Positions 53,170 through 62,340 of a DNA stretch of 64,000 nucleotides are shown here, in pieces; within the stretch, counting starts at the first letter, position 1; each line of letters starts with the position of its first letter. Source of the DNA: Cordylochernes scorpioides (lineage: Eukaryota; Arthropoda; Arachnida; Pseudoscorpiones; Chernetidae); assembly GCA_030710605.1 (NCBI GenBank), contig CP092871.1:69224294-69288293 (forward strand). The letters are read 5' to 3'. The notes under the pieces are model-generated. The model had not been told where the DNA came from, did not search any database, and saw only the letters and a program-made list of their open reading frames with translations. A program made the position numbers and the translations under genes.

Positions 53170-53205
53170 AAACACCACGAGCTTTCGATCTCTCGCTTCA
53201 ACAGT
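53170..53205 (-). ncRNA. Degenerate PLE-type hammerhead
   Basis: Minus strand CTGTTGAA, GCGAGAGATC, GAAAGCTC, then GTGGTGTTTTC and AATAAAGAAACA. Same order as the PLE end, core position A6 changed to T, stem II weak. Confidence 0.4.
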
Positions 53206-53209
53206 AAAA

Positions 53210-53850
53210 ATCATAATCTAAGAGTGAGCAAGGAAGGCGAGATGGCTATTTATACTGAGAGTGTACCAATGCAAAAATAGCAATAGAACTTAAGGCTTAG
53301 GGCTTATCTTCCGTAGCCCTAGAACAATTGGAAATATTCTTAGAAATACCATCACAAACCCATCCATAAATCAGAATCCCAAACAGAAGAAAAATGCCAT
53401 ATATTCAATACTATGTTTAGATTGCCAAGACATTTTCCAAGTCTCCTCCAATGTATTGGAGGAATATGTAGAAACAGCTCGCTATAAGTTCCCAGCACTT
53501 AGGAAGACAAAATGCCACCCTGACATCTCCACGTGACAGACAATGTCCTAGAGCAGCTAAGCCAGGAGAGGGCCGAGCAGAGAGAACGGGATTAGTTCTT
53601 AACTCTATCTAGTTTTTGGAGAAGGGCACTTACTTGCCCTCAAGTTGAAAACTGCATGAAGAAGGCAAGAAAAAAAGAACACAACCTCATTATTCCTTCA
53701 TTGAAAATCCTAAAAGAATGAACCAAATGGACCAAGTTAATGGCTTTCCACCATACTACCACTCTAAATCCATCGTATTGGAGAAGTCTGGTTGAAGATG
53801 TACACCAGTATTAGGAGTGATTCACCCGAAATATATAATAAGAAATAAAA
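53210..53850. other. No intact gene; possible LINE scrap
   Basis: Near 53765-53800 the string GGAGAAGTCTGGTTGAAGAT recalls the fragment at 37660; nothing else recognised. Confidence 0.35.
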
Positions 53851-53854
53851 CCTA

Positions 53855-54059
53855 TACTAATGCACAAAAGGTTTAGGGAAGTTTCACATTTTGAATCGTC
53901 TGGTTTTTTTTTATGAAACAGAGGCAATTTTGTTTACACTTGGTTATCTCGTGTATCTTCAATATAGGACAGTTTGGATCAAACATCTTTCGGAGTTATT
54001 GTCTGAATACTGATATACATACTGAAAGATACAACTTCCTTAAGTTTTGTCTATGAGTG
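53855..54059 (+). repeat. MITE family P copy, diverged
   Basis: Decayed left end (ATACTAATGCACAAAAGG), right end TTTTGTCTATGAGTGTA. Confidence 0.75.
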
Positions 54060-54382
54060 TATATTACTTCTTTAGTCAGTAATATGTAAACACGATAGAA
54101 AGAAAAGGTGTACATTTTAAATCTTTACGATGGGCTTTAATGCAAATCATTACCTGAAGATATATATATATTGGTAAAACACACACAAATATATATGTAG
54201 AAAAAAATATAAAAGGTTAGGTCTTGATATTAAGAACAAATTAGGCATATCCTGACTTCTAACATGAGCGTTTTTTAGATAGCAGAGCGCCATCTAGTGG
54301 AACAGAAATCAACTAAACATTGATTTAGCCTGTTCCCTGATATTTGGCCAACCCATTTTCTTGATAAATCAAAAAATGCCAA

Positions 54383-54422
54383 CCACGAACGCGTTTCGGG
54401 TTGTTGGCCCTCGTCAGTGTGG
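54383..54422 (-). ncRNA. Hammerhead ribozyme, family A, core intact
   Basis: Core CTGACGA, stem II GGGC/ACCC (three pairs plus C-A) with CAACA loop, GAAA, stem III ACGCGT, base U, stem I CCAC/GTGG. Confidence 0.78.
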
Positions 54423-54687
54423 TGCAGGTTGTACCTCTACGACTAAAAATCTTTTGGATATATATGTATTTGAACATATTAGGTTGTGGGAAAAAATAGT
54501 TACAAAAGGGAAATTATGCTGAGACCAGGTTGGTATATTAAGAAAAATGAATCTCCGGATGGTGAAACTGAAAATTGCTGATAGCTTGCGTCATCTGTCG
54601 GAATAAATATCAACGAATCGTTGATTTTTAATTATTCCAGAATTTTCCAAATACCCTTTTTCTCTCTTAATTAACCAAAAATATCTG

Positions 54688-54729
54688 ACAATGTACGCGT
54701 TTCAGGTTGTTAGCCCTCATCAGCGTTAT
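54688..54729 (-). ncRNA. Hammerhead ribozyme, family A, core intact but weak stem II
   Basis: Core CTGATGA, stem II GGGC/ACCT with TAACA loop (two strong pairs plus a wobble), GAAA, stem III ACGCGT, base A, stem I about ATAACG/CATTGT with one mismatch. Confidence 0.7.
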
Positions 54730-54787
54730 GTAAGCTATATTGATGTGCATTTTAATATGTCAATTCAATAAATTCATTTTAATCCTT

Positions 54788-54790
<3 letters not shown>

Positions 54791-54820
<30 letters not shown>
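54791..54820. repeat. (TA)n microsatellite
   Basis: About fifteen TA repeats. Confidence 0.95.
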
Positions 54821-54822
<2 letters not shown>

Positions 54823-55036
54823 CGATATATAAGTGTATATTTAGTACCTTTAATGTGACTTGTCTAATCTTCTGCTAATTATCTGCTGAATGTTATTACT
54901 AACGCTTCTTTATCTTTCTCTTTTAAACCTATAATCTTAAAGGAATAAAGAAGCCTTAGTAATAACATTCTATAACACTGGTCTACACTGAAAAAAATGT
55001 TTTTGATAATGCATCAGTTTCTGACTTAATTTGAGG

Positions 55037-57211
55037 CGCTCTCTCTCTCTGTGCTCATGGCTCGTCTGCGACGTCATCTACCAGACCTGGTGCCCCAATG
55101 TCAGACCTACGCCGTTCCAGGACGGTCATCTTCCTGGAATATCGCGCGAGTGTCTGACGAAGCCGCCGGGGCATCCAGATATGACACGCCGCTGGCTGTC
55201 ATCTCTTTGGACCTAAAGTCGGCCTTCGACACCCTGAGCAGGAGCTACCTGTTCGCCCTGCTGGAGAAGCTGGGTCTACCATCTACCTTCCTAGGGTGGA
55301 TTGCTGTCCTCTACGGGGAAGCAGACGCCTCCATCCGGGTCGGAGATGTCTACACCAAGGCCTTGCCGCTTCTCAACAGGGTGAGGCAGGGCTGCCGTCT
55401 CAGCGCCGCGCTCTTCAGCATCGGAGTTGGACCTTTGCTACGCCGCCTCGAGAGGACCTTGGGCCGCGGCAACGTGGTCGCCTATGCGGACGACATCGTA
55501 CTCTTCATCAGGGACGACGCTCAGTTTGAGCTCGTGCCCCTGATCTTTGAAGAGTTCCGCATGTCCTCCGGGGTGGCTGTCAACTTCAAGAAGAGCTGCG
55601 GGCTCTGGTGCGGTTCCTGGAAGCACCGGACGGATTCTCCTCTGGGAATATCCTGGACGTCTGAGTCGCTGACCGTCCTGGGCTGCACCATCACCACCAG
55701 AAACACCGTCGCCTCCCAGGCCTCACACCTGATGGGGCTGCTGGAGCGAGCCATCGCGAGGTGGTCGCCCTTCACCCGCGGCCTGTCGCTGGTGGGTCGT
55801 GCTCGCGCGGCCAACAGCCTGGTCCTGGGTTCCATCCTGCACCACCTCCATGGCTACCTTCCACCTGAAACCACCATCGGCCGACTGCAGGCGCGGTTGG
55901 CGCGCTTCGTATGGGGTACGAGCCGAGTCTCGTGGCTCCCCGGGCGCATCCTGGCTCGTCCAGACTCCGATGGTGGCGTCGGCCTGCTGGACATCGCTGG
56001 CCAGCTTCGGCTCGCCTGCCTGAAGGGGGTCCAGGCTTCTCTTCGCGGCGCCGCCAACGGCTACTCTTGGCTGGTCCGCAGCCGGGCGTGGCTGACAACG
56101 CCGGCTCCTGACGTCTGGCACTCGCCTAGGAGGAGGAGACTACTGAGCCTGTGGGAGGCCGCGTCCAGCGTCCTCGAGCTTGACCACCGGATTCTTCATC
56201 CCGCCAGCCTGAGGTCCCTGCGTCTTCGAGGTGACAACAGGTTCCTGCGGCCGCCAGACCTGCTGGCTCCCGAGCGCTGGCTACAGGCGACTGTCGGGGA
56301 CTTCTCCGATGGCGCCCCTGCACTTGCGCGCTCAACGCGGGCCGCGCTCCTAGACGCGCAGCATCTGGGGGCCTTCTGCCAACGTCTCCTGCGGGAAAAC
56401 GCCAGCTCCAGCTATCATGCGGAGTACGAGGCGGAGACCATCGTCCTGCGGGGATCGGCGACCCCCATCACCCGCCTGCCCAGCCAGAGGGCGCGCCGGG
56501 CATTGGACTCGGCACGGCTCCAGGCGTTTCCTACTGCAGAGCTGGCTGCTCGGTGGACCCCCATCGTGGATGTGCCCCGCTCCATCCCCTGGGCCGACCT
56601 GCGTCGAAACTGCTTCTCGGGGCACGACGCAGATGTCGCCCTACGGCTGGCCCTCCACGCCCTACCACATCCTGACCATCCTGCCTCGAGGCGTGCCAAC
56701 TGTGCCGCCTGTGGGTCCAGCGACGGGTCGCTGGCTCACAGATATTGGAGTTGCCGAGCCGTGCGACCCCTGCTCCGGGAGGTGTTCGCCTCCTGCGAAG
56801 TGCCCCTGGATCTGCAGGCCTGGCTCTTCGGCGTCGGCCTCCATCCCGAGGCAGTGAAGCTAACAAGTGTGGCGAAGGCTACCATCTACAAGTACCATCT
56901 TGGTCTTGAGTTGGGTAATGCCAGCCAACACATCGACCTGCCCACCCTGTGGGAAAGAACTCTCGCAGTCCATCGGTGGCGGAGTCTTTCTCGCGGTGGG
57001 CGCCACCAATGAAGACCTTGTATATATTTTATATATATGTATATTTATCAATTACTTTATGTATTTATATCTATTTATTCATGTATTTTTCATTATATAA
57101 TCTTATTTATTCATATTTTTATTTATTCTGTATTTAACCTTATATAATCTTATATGGACGTTAAAATAAATCAGTTTCAATCTCAATCTCTCTCTCTCTC
57201 TCTCTCTCTCG
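55037..57211 (+). mobile_element. Tx1/L1-like LINE, 5'-truncated, bounded by (TC)n
   Basis: The unit sits between a short (CT)n run (55037-55050) and a longer (TC)n run (57186-57211). It holds the 3' part of ORF2, an AT-rich 3' region and AATAAA (57168). GC content of the coding part is far above its surroundings. Some Tx1-group LINEs insert specifically into (TC)n; this fits that habit. Confidence 0.8.
55051..57012 (+). CDS. LINE ORF2, C-terminal half (RT palm to zinc motif)
   Basis: 653 codons, open to the stop, but beginning inside the RT domain. ISLDLKSAFDTLSRSYLF holds the motif A Asp (residue 54); NRVRQGCRLSAALFSIGVG is motif B (about 109-127); VAYADDIVLF holds YADD at 145-148. A thumb (SESLTVLGCTI) follows. 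A Cys/His motif (CAACGSSDGSLAHRYWSC) lies at about residues 552-569. The endonuclease and RT fingers are missing, so it is a 5'-truncated copy. The first ATG is not a real start. The absence of stops or shifts over 650 codons suggests recent insertion. Confidence 0.88.
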   Translation: MLMARLRRHLPDLVPQCQTYAVPGRSSSWNIARVSDEAAGASRYDTPLAVISLDLKSAFDTLSRSYLFALLEKLGLPSTFLGWIAVLYGEADASIRVGDVYTKALPLLNRVRQGCRLSAALFSIGVGPLLRRLERTLGRGNVVAYADDIVLFIRDDAQFELVPLIFEEFRMSSGVAVNFKKSCGLWCGSWKHRTDSPLGISWTSESLTVLGCTITTRNTVASQASHLMGLLERAIARWSPFTRGLSLVGRARAANSLVLGSILHHLHGYLPPETTIGRLQARLARFVWGTSRVSWLPGRILARPDSDGGVGLLDIAGQLRLACLKGVQASLRGAANGYSWLVRSRAWLTTPAPDVWHSPRRRRLLSLWEAASSVLELDHRILHPASLRSLRLRGDNRFLRPPDLLAPERWLQATVGDFSDGAPALARSTRAALLDAQHLGAFCQRLLRENASSSYHAEYEAETIVLRGSATPITRLPSQRARRALDSARLQAFPTAELAARWTPIVDVPRSIPWADLRRNCFSGHDADVALRLALHALPHPDHPASRRANCAACGSSDGSLAHRYWSCRAVRPLLREVFASCEVPLDLQAWLFGVGLHPEAVKLTSVAKATIYKYHLGLELGNASQHIDLPTLWERTLAVHRWRSLSRGGRHQ

Positions 57212-59010
57212 GCCGTGCGGCCACGCGGCGCGCGAGCTCCGCATTTTTCTATCTGGCGATGGAAAACTTCGAGTTTTCCAAACCATATGCAGTACTGGCG
57301 GTGAGCCAGGATAAAGATCTACACGGCGGTATGATTCCCATCGAGGTAGCTGAAATGGAAGTCGATTTATCGACGATAAAAGATTCGACGAAGAATTGTT
57401 TGAATTCAGGTATGAGCGACGGACATGCAAATTCGTTCGTGAAAAACGGCGGATATGTAAATCCGGCCGCGGCAAAAAGTGAAAATTGGGCGGAGCAAGT
57501 TGAGGCCGCGGAAAAGGATAACACCGAACCTTTCGAATCTGTACACCGGAAAAAAAGGAAACGTTTTGACTCTAAAAGTCAGCGGGCCCAGATTGTGAGG
57601 CCGGACGCTAGCTCTCCAAAACCATCTGGACAGCTTCGAAGGACCACAAAGGAGTCTGTGACCCACGTCAGGAACACCAGACAGCAACAGGCGCTGAACA
57701 AAGCTAGATCAGAAGCAACATCGTTCGACCAATGCTGCTATGTCGAATGGTGCGCGGATTTCCATCCCGTCCACTATATGAAGGCCTTGGAAGAGTTGCT
57801 GGGGAAGGAATCCGTCTACCAGCTGATGAAGAAGTCCGGCCATGCTATGGTCGGATTGGCCAGCATTGAGAAGGCGGAGCGCCTGGTGGAGAATGGACTC
57901 ACCATCAACAACACCTTCCTCAGGGCATTCCCATACAGAAGGAAGGCGGAGAAGATCATCCTCGGGAACCTGCCCATCGCAGTGAGGGAGGAGGACATCA
58001 TCGAGGCCCTGCGACCTTACTGCCGGGTTGTCTCCCTGGCCTATGAAGTGGTGTCCTGTAACGGATACACCTGGACCACCGGCAACAGGGAGGCCTTCGT
58101 CCTCCTGAATGAAGGACGCAAACTCCACCAGCTCCCTGCCAAGCTGGTGATCATCTCCAAAGGAGAGTCCACACCCGCCTACGTCACCTACGGCGTTAGG
58201 TGTAGTAGATGTCACCGCCAGGGACATCGGCGAGCCACCTGCCCCCAGGGCACCCGAAGTGGACCGGTGTTGACACCTCCATCCTCCTTGCCCACGCCCT
58301 CCCACAGCTTCACAGCGACTACATCGGCTGAGAGAAATTCTGGAACCATCCAGACAATCCATGTGACACCTCCCAATCCTGCCGCGTCTTCGCCCGCGGA
58401 GAGCTGCCCAGTCCTTTCCCAGAACACTCCAGCCACCAAGCCTTCTACTCCGGCGCCGAGCACCAGCGTGTTACCATCTCTACTAGCACCTTCCTCGACC
58501 ACTACTTCACCAACAGCGGACCCTGCCAAAGATCAGGCCAAGACTGCACTAACAATGGGATCTTCCGTCCCTAAACCACAAACCATACAGCTTCCTCAGC
58601 TCACTTTACAGAAGGTTGAGGATCTGTTCAAGGTACTAGACGCTGACTCCTTCCTGGAACCCCTATATTTGGATTATCACAGGTGGGAAATAGAGAAGGC
58701 TGTTGTATGCCCAACTATGAGGGAGGACGTCTTCACATTTCTTTCGCCCGAGCAGATCTCTGCTCTGAAGAAATTCCTTGACAAGGCAATCGCCCAAGTC
58801 GGGGACAAGGACTCCGACCTAGGCAAGAGGCTGTCCGACTTCAGGACAGAATGCGACATTGAACGAGACGAATCCCAATGGTATTCGTCTGATACAAACG
58901 ATTAGAGATTCTGAATATTTATTTTTTTGTTATATTTAACTGTTGTAATGTTTAACTGTTGACCTGAGGTCAATAAACCTTTTTAATTGTCATTGTCTCT
59001 CTCTCTCTCT
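57212..59010 (+). mobile_element. ORF1-only LINE unit, bounded by (TC)n
   Basis: Follows directly on the (TC)n run that ends the previous unit. It has a GC-rich leader (57212-57258), ORF1, a short 3' region with CAATAAACC, and ends in another (TC)n run (58995-59008). No ORF2 follows. It may be an internally deleted copy or a non-autonomous family of the half-L1 type. Confidence 0.75.
57259..58905 (+). CDS. LINE ORF1 protein (RRM-like and CCHC)
   Basis: I place the start at ATG 57259 (MENFEFSKPYAVLAV), because the upstream part of the open frame translates the microsatellite. 548 codons. A basic, disordered N-terminal part is followed by an RRM-like segment (KIILGNLPIAVREEDIIEAL near residues 230-250), then a CCHC knuckle CSRCHRQGHRRATC at 315-328, a Pro/Ser/Thr-rich linker, and a charged C-terminal helix region. 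Such ORF1 proteins bind LINE RNA. The match to Tx1-type ORF1 is by architecture, not by search. Confidence 0.82.
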   Translation: MENFEFSKPYAVLAVSQDKDLHGGMIPIEVAEMEVDLSTIKDSTKNCLNSGMSDGHANSFVKNGGYVNPAAAKSENWAEQVEAAEKDNTEPFESVHRKKRKRFDSKSQRAQIVRPDASSPKPSGQLRRTTKESVTHVRNTRQQQALNKARSEATSFDQCCYVEWCADFHPVHYMKALEELLGKESVYQLMKKSGHAMVGLASIEKAERLVENGLTINNTFLRAFPYRRKAEKIILGNLPIAVREEDIIEALRPYCRVVSLAYEVVSCNGYTWTTGNREAFVLLNEGRKLHQLPAKLVIISKGESTPAYVTYGVRCSRCHRQGHRRATCPQGTRSGPVLTPPSSLPTPSHSFTATTSAERNSGTIQTIHVTPPNPAASSPAESCPVLSQNTPATKPSTPAPSTSVLPSLLAPSSTTTSPTADPAKDQAKTALTMGSSVPKPQTIQLPQLTLQKVEDLFKVLDADSFLEPLYLDYHRWEIEKAVVCPTMREDVFTFLSPEQISALKKFLDKAIAQVGDKDSDLGKRLSDFRTECDIERDESQWYSSDTND

Positions 59011-59099
59011 GATCACGAATATAATGTTAGTTTTTATTTATCTCATCAATTTTTAGAAATATAACATATACATATTTAGGCCACAATGTGGTACATCAG

Positions 59100-59485
59100 T
59101 CCATATAAGTGGTACGATAATTATAATTATCAGAAGATTACTCAAATTTATTAAACAAAAAATAAGAAAAGATCAAATATGCGAAATAAACTCTGAGAGA
59201 AGAATGACAAAAACTATAACAAGACTTAGAACAAAACACTATAAAGGAATTACAATACATCTAGATGGCACAAGAACCTATAGGACATGCAACAACTGTC
59301 CTGGTGTGGAACTAACACCTACTCACATATTCTCATGTCCAGCAATGGCCACAGCCTTGGAGAAAATTGACATAGACCCAGATCAGCAGCTTTACACACC
59401 CAAGATAGTGGGCATTGCTGCTGCTGTGATAGATATGCATGGAGACATCTGAGGCTCTTCATTGGACACGATAACAGCAACAGTA
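59100..59485 (+). pseudogene. 3' end of HGDI-tail LINE, longest copy
   Basis: TRLRTKHYKGITIHLDGTRT then YRTCNNCPGVELTPTHIFSCP and LYTPKIVGIAAAVIDMHGDI, stop. The CxxC...HxxxxC pattern is the ORF2 C-terminal zinc motif. The tail GGACACGATAACAGCAACAG matches the other copies. Confidence 0.82.
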
Positions 59486-59489
59486 CTCA

Positions 59490-59939
59490 AGCCATTAAAG
59501 GTACTAAAGCCACAGATGATGATAATTTGTACTAAATTTTTAGATATAGAGAACTTACAAGATCTATAAATTGACACCAAACGAATCAGTGCATAATTCT
59601 ACAATTATCTAGAGTTCTAAGTTGGTAGGAATGGCGGTCATCCAACATTCTATACAATCCTGTAGATGGTGGGCGATGTGGCATTGTCATTATTGGACTG
59701 TTGGTCTTCCTCTTTTACCTCATTTATAAGGTAGTAGGGTAGAGAGTTGAAGTAGAGTTCAGGAGGATGTCTCACCGATATAACCCAGTGAGATACAGGA
59801 TTTGTGGAGGAGATCTAAGCCCCCACTTCACCCCACCCTACACAAACATCCGTCAGCTAAGCGGATAAAGTCAGGTGGAGTCACGGGGTAGCCGGATCTC
59901 TGGTAATGTATCTTTCTTTACCATTCCGCTGGAATGAGA
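59490..59939. other. No gene recognised
   Basis: Mixed sequence; the part at 59640-59900 is GC-richer and may belong to the repeat that follows. Confidence 0.35.
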
Positions 59940-60317
59940 GGGTTTGACGTCAATGTCTTGTCCATTTCTCCATGGAGAGGGGAGGGTGCCATTGCCCCGT
60001 TAGTCAGCCACATTTCAGAGTTCCCTGTTCACGGTTACCGTAGCGGCTCGAGGCTTACGACACCGTACTTCGCCCTATAGGGCAGTCCCTTACTTGTGCT
60101 GCTTCTCCCGCCCGCCACCACTTCTGGGCAGGGTTTGACGTCAATGGTGGTGGTGTCTTGTCCGTTTCTCCATGGAATGTGGGGTGCCATTGCCCCGTTA
60201 GTCAGCCACATTTCAGAGTTCCCTGTTCACGGTTACCGTAGCGGCTCGGTGCTCACGACACCGTACTTCGCCCTACAGGGCAGTCCCTTACTTGTGCTGC
60301 TTCTCCTGCCCGCCACG
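59940..60317. repeat. Tandem pair of a 190-bp GC-rich repeat
   Basis: Units 59940-60130 and 60131-60317 share GGTTTGACGTCAATG, CCCCGTTAGTCAGCCACATT and GCCCTA(T/C)AGGGCAGTCCC. A third, inverted copy is at 37801-38000. Confidence 0.88.
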
Positions 60318-60479
60318 TAGAGGAGGATTTCTGAGCAAGGGTTGACGCCAATCTGATGGACAATAATATAATCAATTAGTCATTTAACTCAACATTCTTT
60401 ATGATGAAGTAAGATTGAAATATTACCTGAACGTTATTTTATCTTTGCTTTCTTATTTTTCTTTACATATCCTCAGTAC

Positions 60480-60560
60480 AAAAACAGTAATAGTAACAAT
60501 AATCAACAATGATATTTACAATGTATCAAATAAGGGGAGAAGAAAGAAAGAGCTTGACCT
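60480..60560 (-). repeat. LINE-like 3' fragment
   Basis: AACAGTAATAGTAACAATAA and TTTACAATGTATCAAATA(A/G)G also at 41060-41115. Confidence 0.5.
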
Positions 60561-60730
60561 ATATGTAATGTAATCTCCAAAACGGGGTTCAGTCATCGTC
60601 AAATTCCAGCCTCAAGACAATTTCCCATGAGGCGACTTAGGACCTGATATTGGATAAGAGCTTCTAGAGAACAAATACAAACTTCTTTTATAATACAATA
60701 TAATGCGGCTTATGATTGTAGAACGACATT

Positions 60731-61017
60731 TGAAAATTATACCGCAAATGTTTCTTTTGAACGAAAAATCGAAATTTAATTTAAGGAGAAATAACGATTA
60801 TTTTTAACCTTAAGGATGAAGTATGATAAGATGAATTGTGAATAGTAATGATAAACGGAAAAATTCCCATCCCTGGATACTTTATTTTTCTGTTTATCAT
60901 TACACTTCACAATTCATCCTATCATACTTCATCCCTAAGGTTAAAAATAATCGTTATTTCTCCTTAAAATGAATATCGATTTTTCGTTCAAAAGAAACAT
61001 TTGCGGTATAATTTTCA
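60731..61017. repeat. 287-bp fold-back element
   Basis: Arms of about 130 bp: TGAAAATTATACCGCAAATG outward, AAGGATGAAGTATGATA inward, mirrored to 61017. Non-coding. Confidence 0.87.
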
Positions 61018-61359
61018 AACTTTTTTCTACAAGTTTCTTTTAATAAAATACATTGTCCGGATTGTATTTATACATATGATCAAATGTTAATTACAATCTT
61101 TCTTTACAAATACAATCTTTTTAAAATAAAAGACATTTGTACACAGGTTGTGTACTCATAAATATGATCAAATATCCATTACAATACCTTTCTTTATTTC
61201 TGAGGTCTCGATGACCCGCTATCATCCTTGTCAGGAGGCGCTCTACACACTTTGCAATATTATCAAAATTCAGCTCACGATTTTGTTCCCTGATAATATA
61301 TTGTCCAAGCGATTATTCAACTTATGATATGGACGCAAACTTTGTGATATCTTCTTAAC

Positions 61360-61713
61360 TCGGCCTTCACGATTTCTCGTGTCATCCTTACACGGGGCCC
61401 ATGCTAATCTTCTCTGTATCGTTCCTATTGTAGTAGTTGTACCGCGGAACTGGTATCGCAGGGGCCATGCTAATCTTCTCTGTATCGTTCCCATTTTAGT
61501 AGTTGTACCGCCGAACATGTATCGCAGGGGCCATGCTTATCTTCTCTGTATCGTTCCAATTTTAGTAGTTGTACCGCCGAACATGTACCGCAGGGGCCAT
61601 GCTAATCTTCTTTGTATCGTTCCAATTTTAGTAGTTGTACCGCCGAACATGTACCGCAGGGGCCATGCTAATCTTCATTGTGGCGTTCCAATTTTAGTAG
61701 TTGTACCGTCGAA
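61360..61713 (-). ncRNA. U6: Tandem array of U6 snRNA fragments (pseudogenes)
   Basis: On the minus strand five copies of the U6 5'-to-central region start at 61713, 61647, 61581, 61515 and 61449, exactly 66 bases apart. Each has CTAAAATTGGAACGATACAG or close variants, AGAAGATTAGCATGGCCCC (AGC triad) and GCGGTACA. Units 3-5 keep ACAGAGA; units 1-2 are changed there. The last unit continues into the U6 3' part (AAGGATGACACGAGAAATCG). No convincing TATA or upstream promoter element precedes the array, so I call these pseudogenes. Confidence 0.88.
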
Positions 61714-61759
61714 CAAGCGTGACAGAGAAAGTGGGTCGCAGGAATGGCGCAAATAAAGA

Positions 61760-62290
61760 AAGATTAAAGTGAATATTGGTGCATCATGATTAATGCGCGT
61801 GTTTTTAAAATTATTTATAATACCATTTTTAATATATTTAAAATTTAAATTATATATTTATTTATTTTCATTCAAAACAGATTATTTAGATTATCATCAT
61901 TCCTTTTTATAGTTTTATTCCTTTTGTAATATTTTATTGTACATATATCTTGATTGCTTATTGGAGCGAGAGTACCTAGACGAAGACTGCGGATCGCGAC
62001 CTACGAGGAAGACAAGAATAAATATACGCAATAACTTTAAAAGGTAATTTAATTTTATTTACTTACTTTTATTTATTTGCTTTGACTATGGAAACCCGCT
62101 CGGGAAACGTGTATAACACCAAGAAGGAAGAAACCAAGGTCGACGACCCTGCAAAGCTGCAACTTGCTGCAACAATATATAAGCTTATAAACACAAGTAT
62201 GTGATCAAAGTTGTTTTTATTAGATTTTGAACAAGTTTATTTTCAATAATACCAAAAAAAAAATGCTTCCGAGGATAAGTTTCCTGTTCT
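61760..62290. other. No gene recognised
   Basis: AT-rich, no structure assigned. Confidence 0.35.
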
Positions 62291-62297
62291 TTTTATA

Positions 62298-62340
62298 CAT
62301 TCTCTCAAGCTTTCGGGTATTTTATAAACCTTTCTACAGG
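62298..62340 (-). ncRNA. Hammerhead-like unit, variant core (CTGTAGA)
   Basis: Minus strand CTGTAGAA, a hairpin ending ACCC, GAAA, GCTT, GAGAGAATG; near-identical to 19633-19672, including both core changes. Confidence 0.5.

Larger units (their letters stand above)
54190..54745 (-). repeat. Hammerhead repeat family A, direct tandem of two units
   Basis: Two diverged units on the minus strand each end in a hammerhead (54383-54422 and 54688-54729), 305 bases apart. Their bodies share the order cgccatct/cgtcatct, GTGGAACAG/GTCGGAATA, AAATCAAC/ATATCAAC. This is the layout expected of a tandem self-cleaving transcript. Confidence 0.75.

Noticed and set aside
55723-56121. Several overlapping ORFs on the minus strand across 55.4-57.0 kb
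   Set aside because: High GC content removes stop codons from all frames; only the plus-strand RT frame has domain motifs.
61195-61240. CTGACAAGGATGATAGC on the minus strand as another hammerhead
   Set aside because: No stem II plus GAAA follows the core word.
61379-61756. 125-codon ORF with repeated 22-residue units
   Set aside because: It is the antisense of the U6 fragments; the 66-bp period is divisible by three, so the frame stays open by arithmetic.
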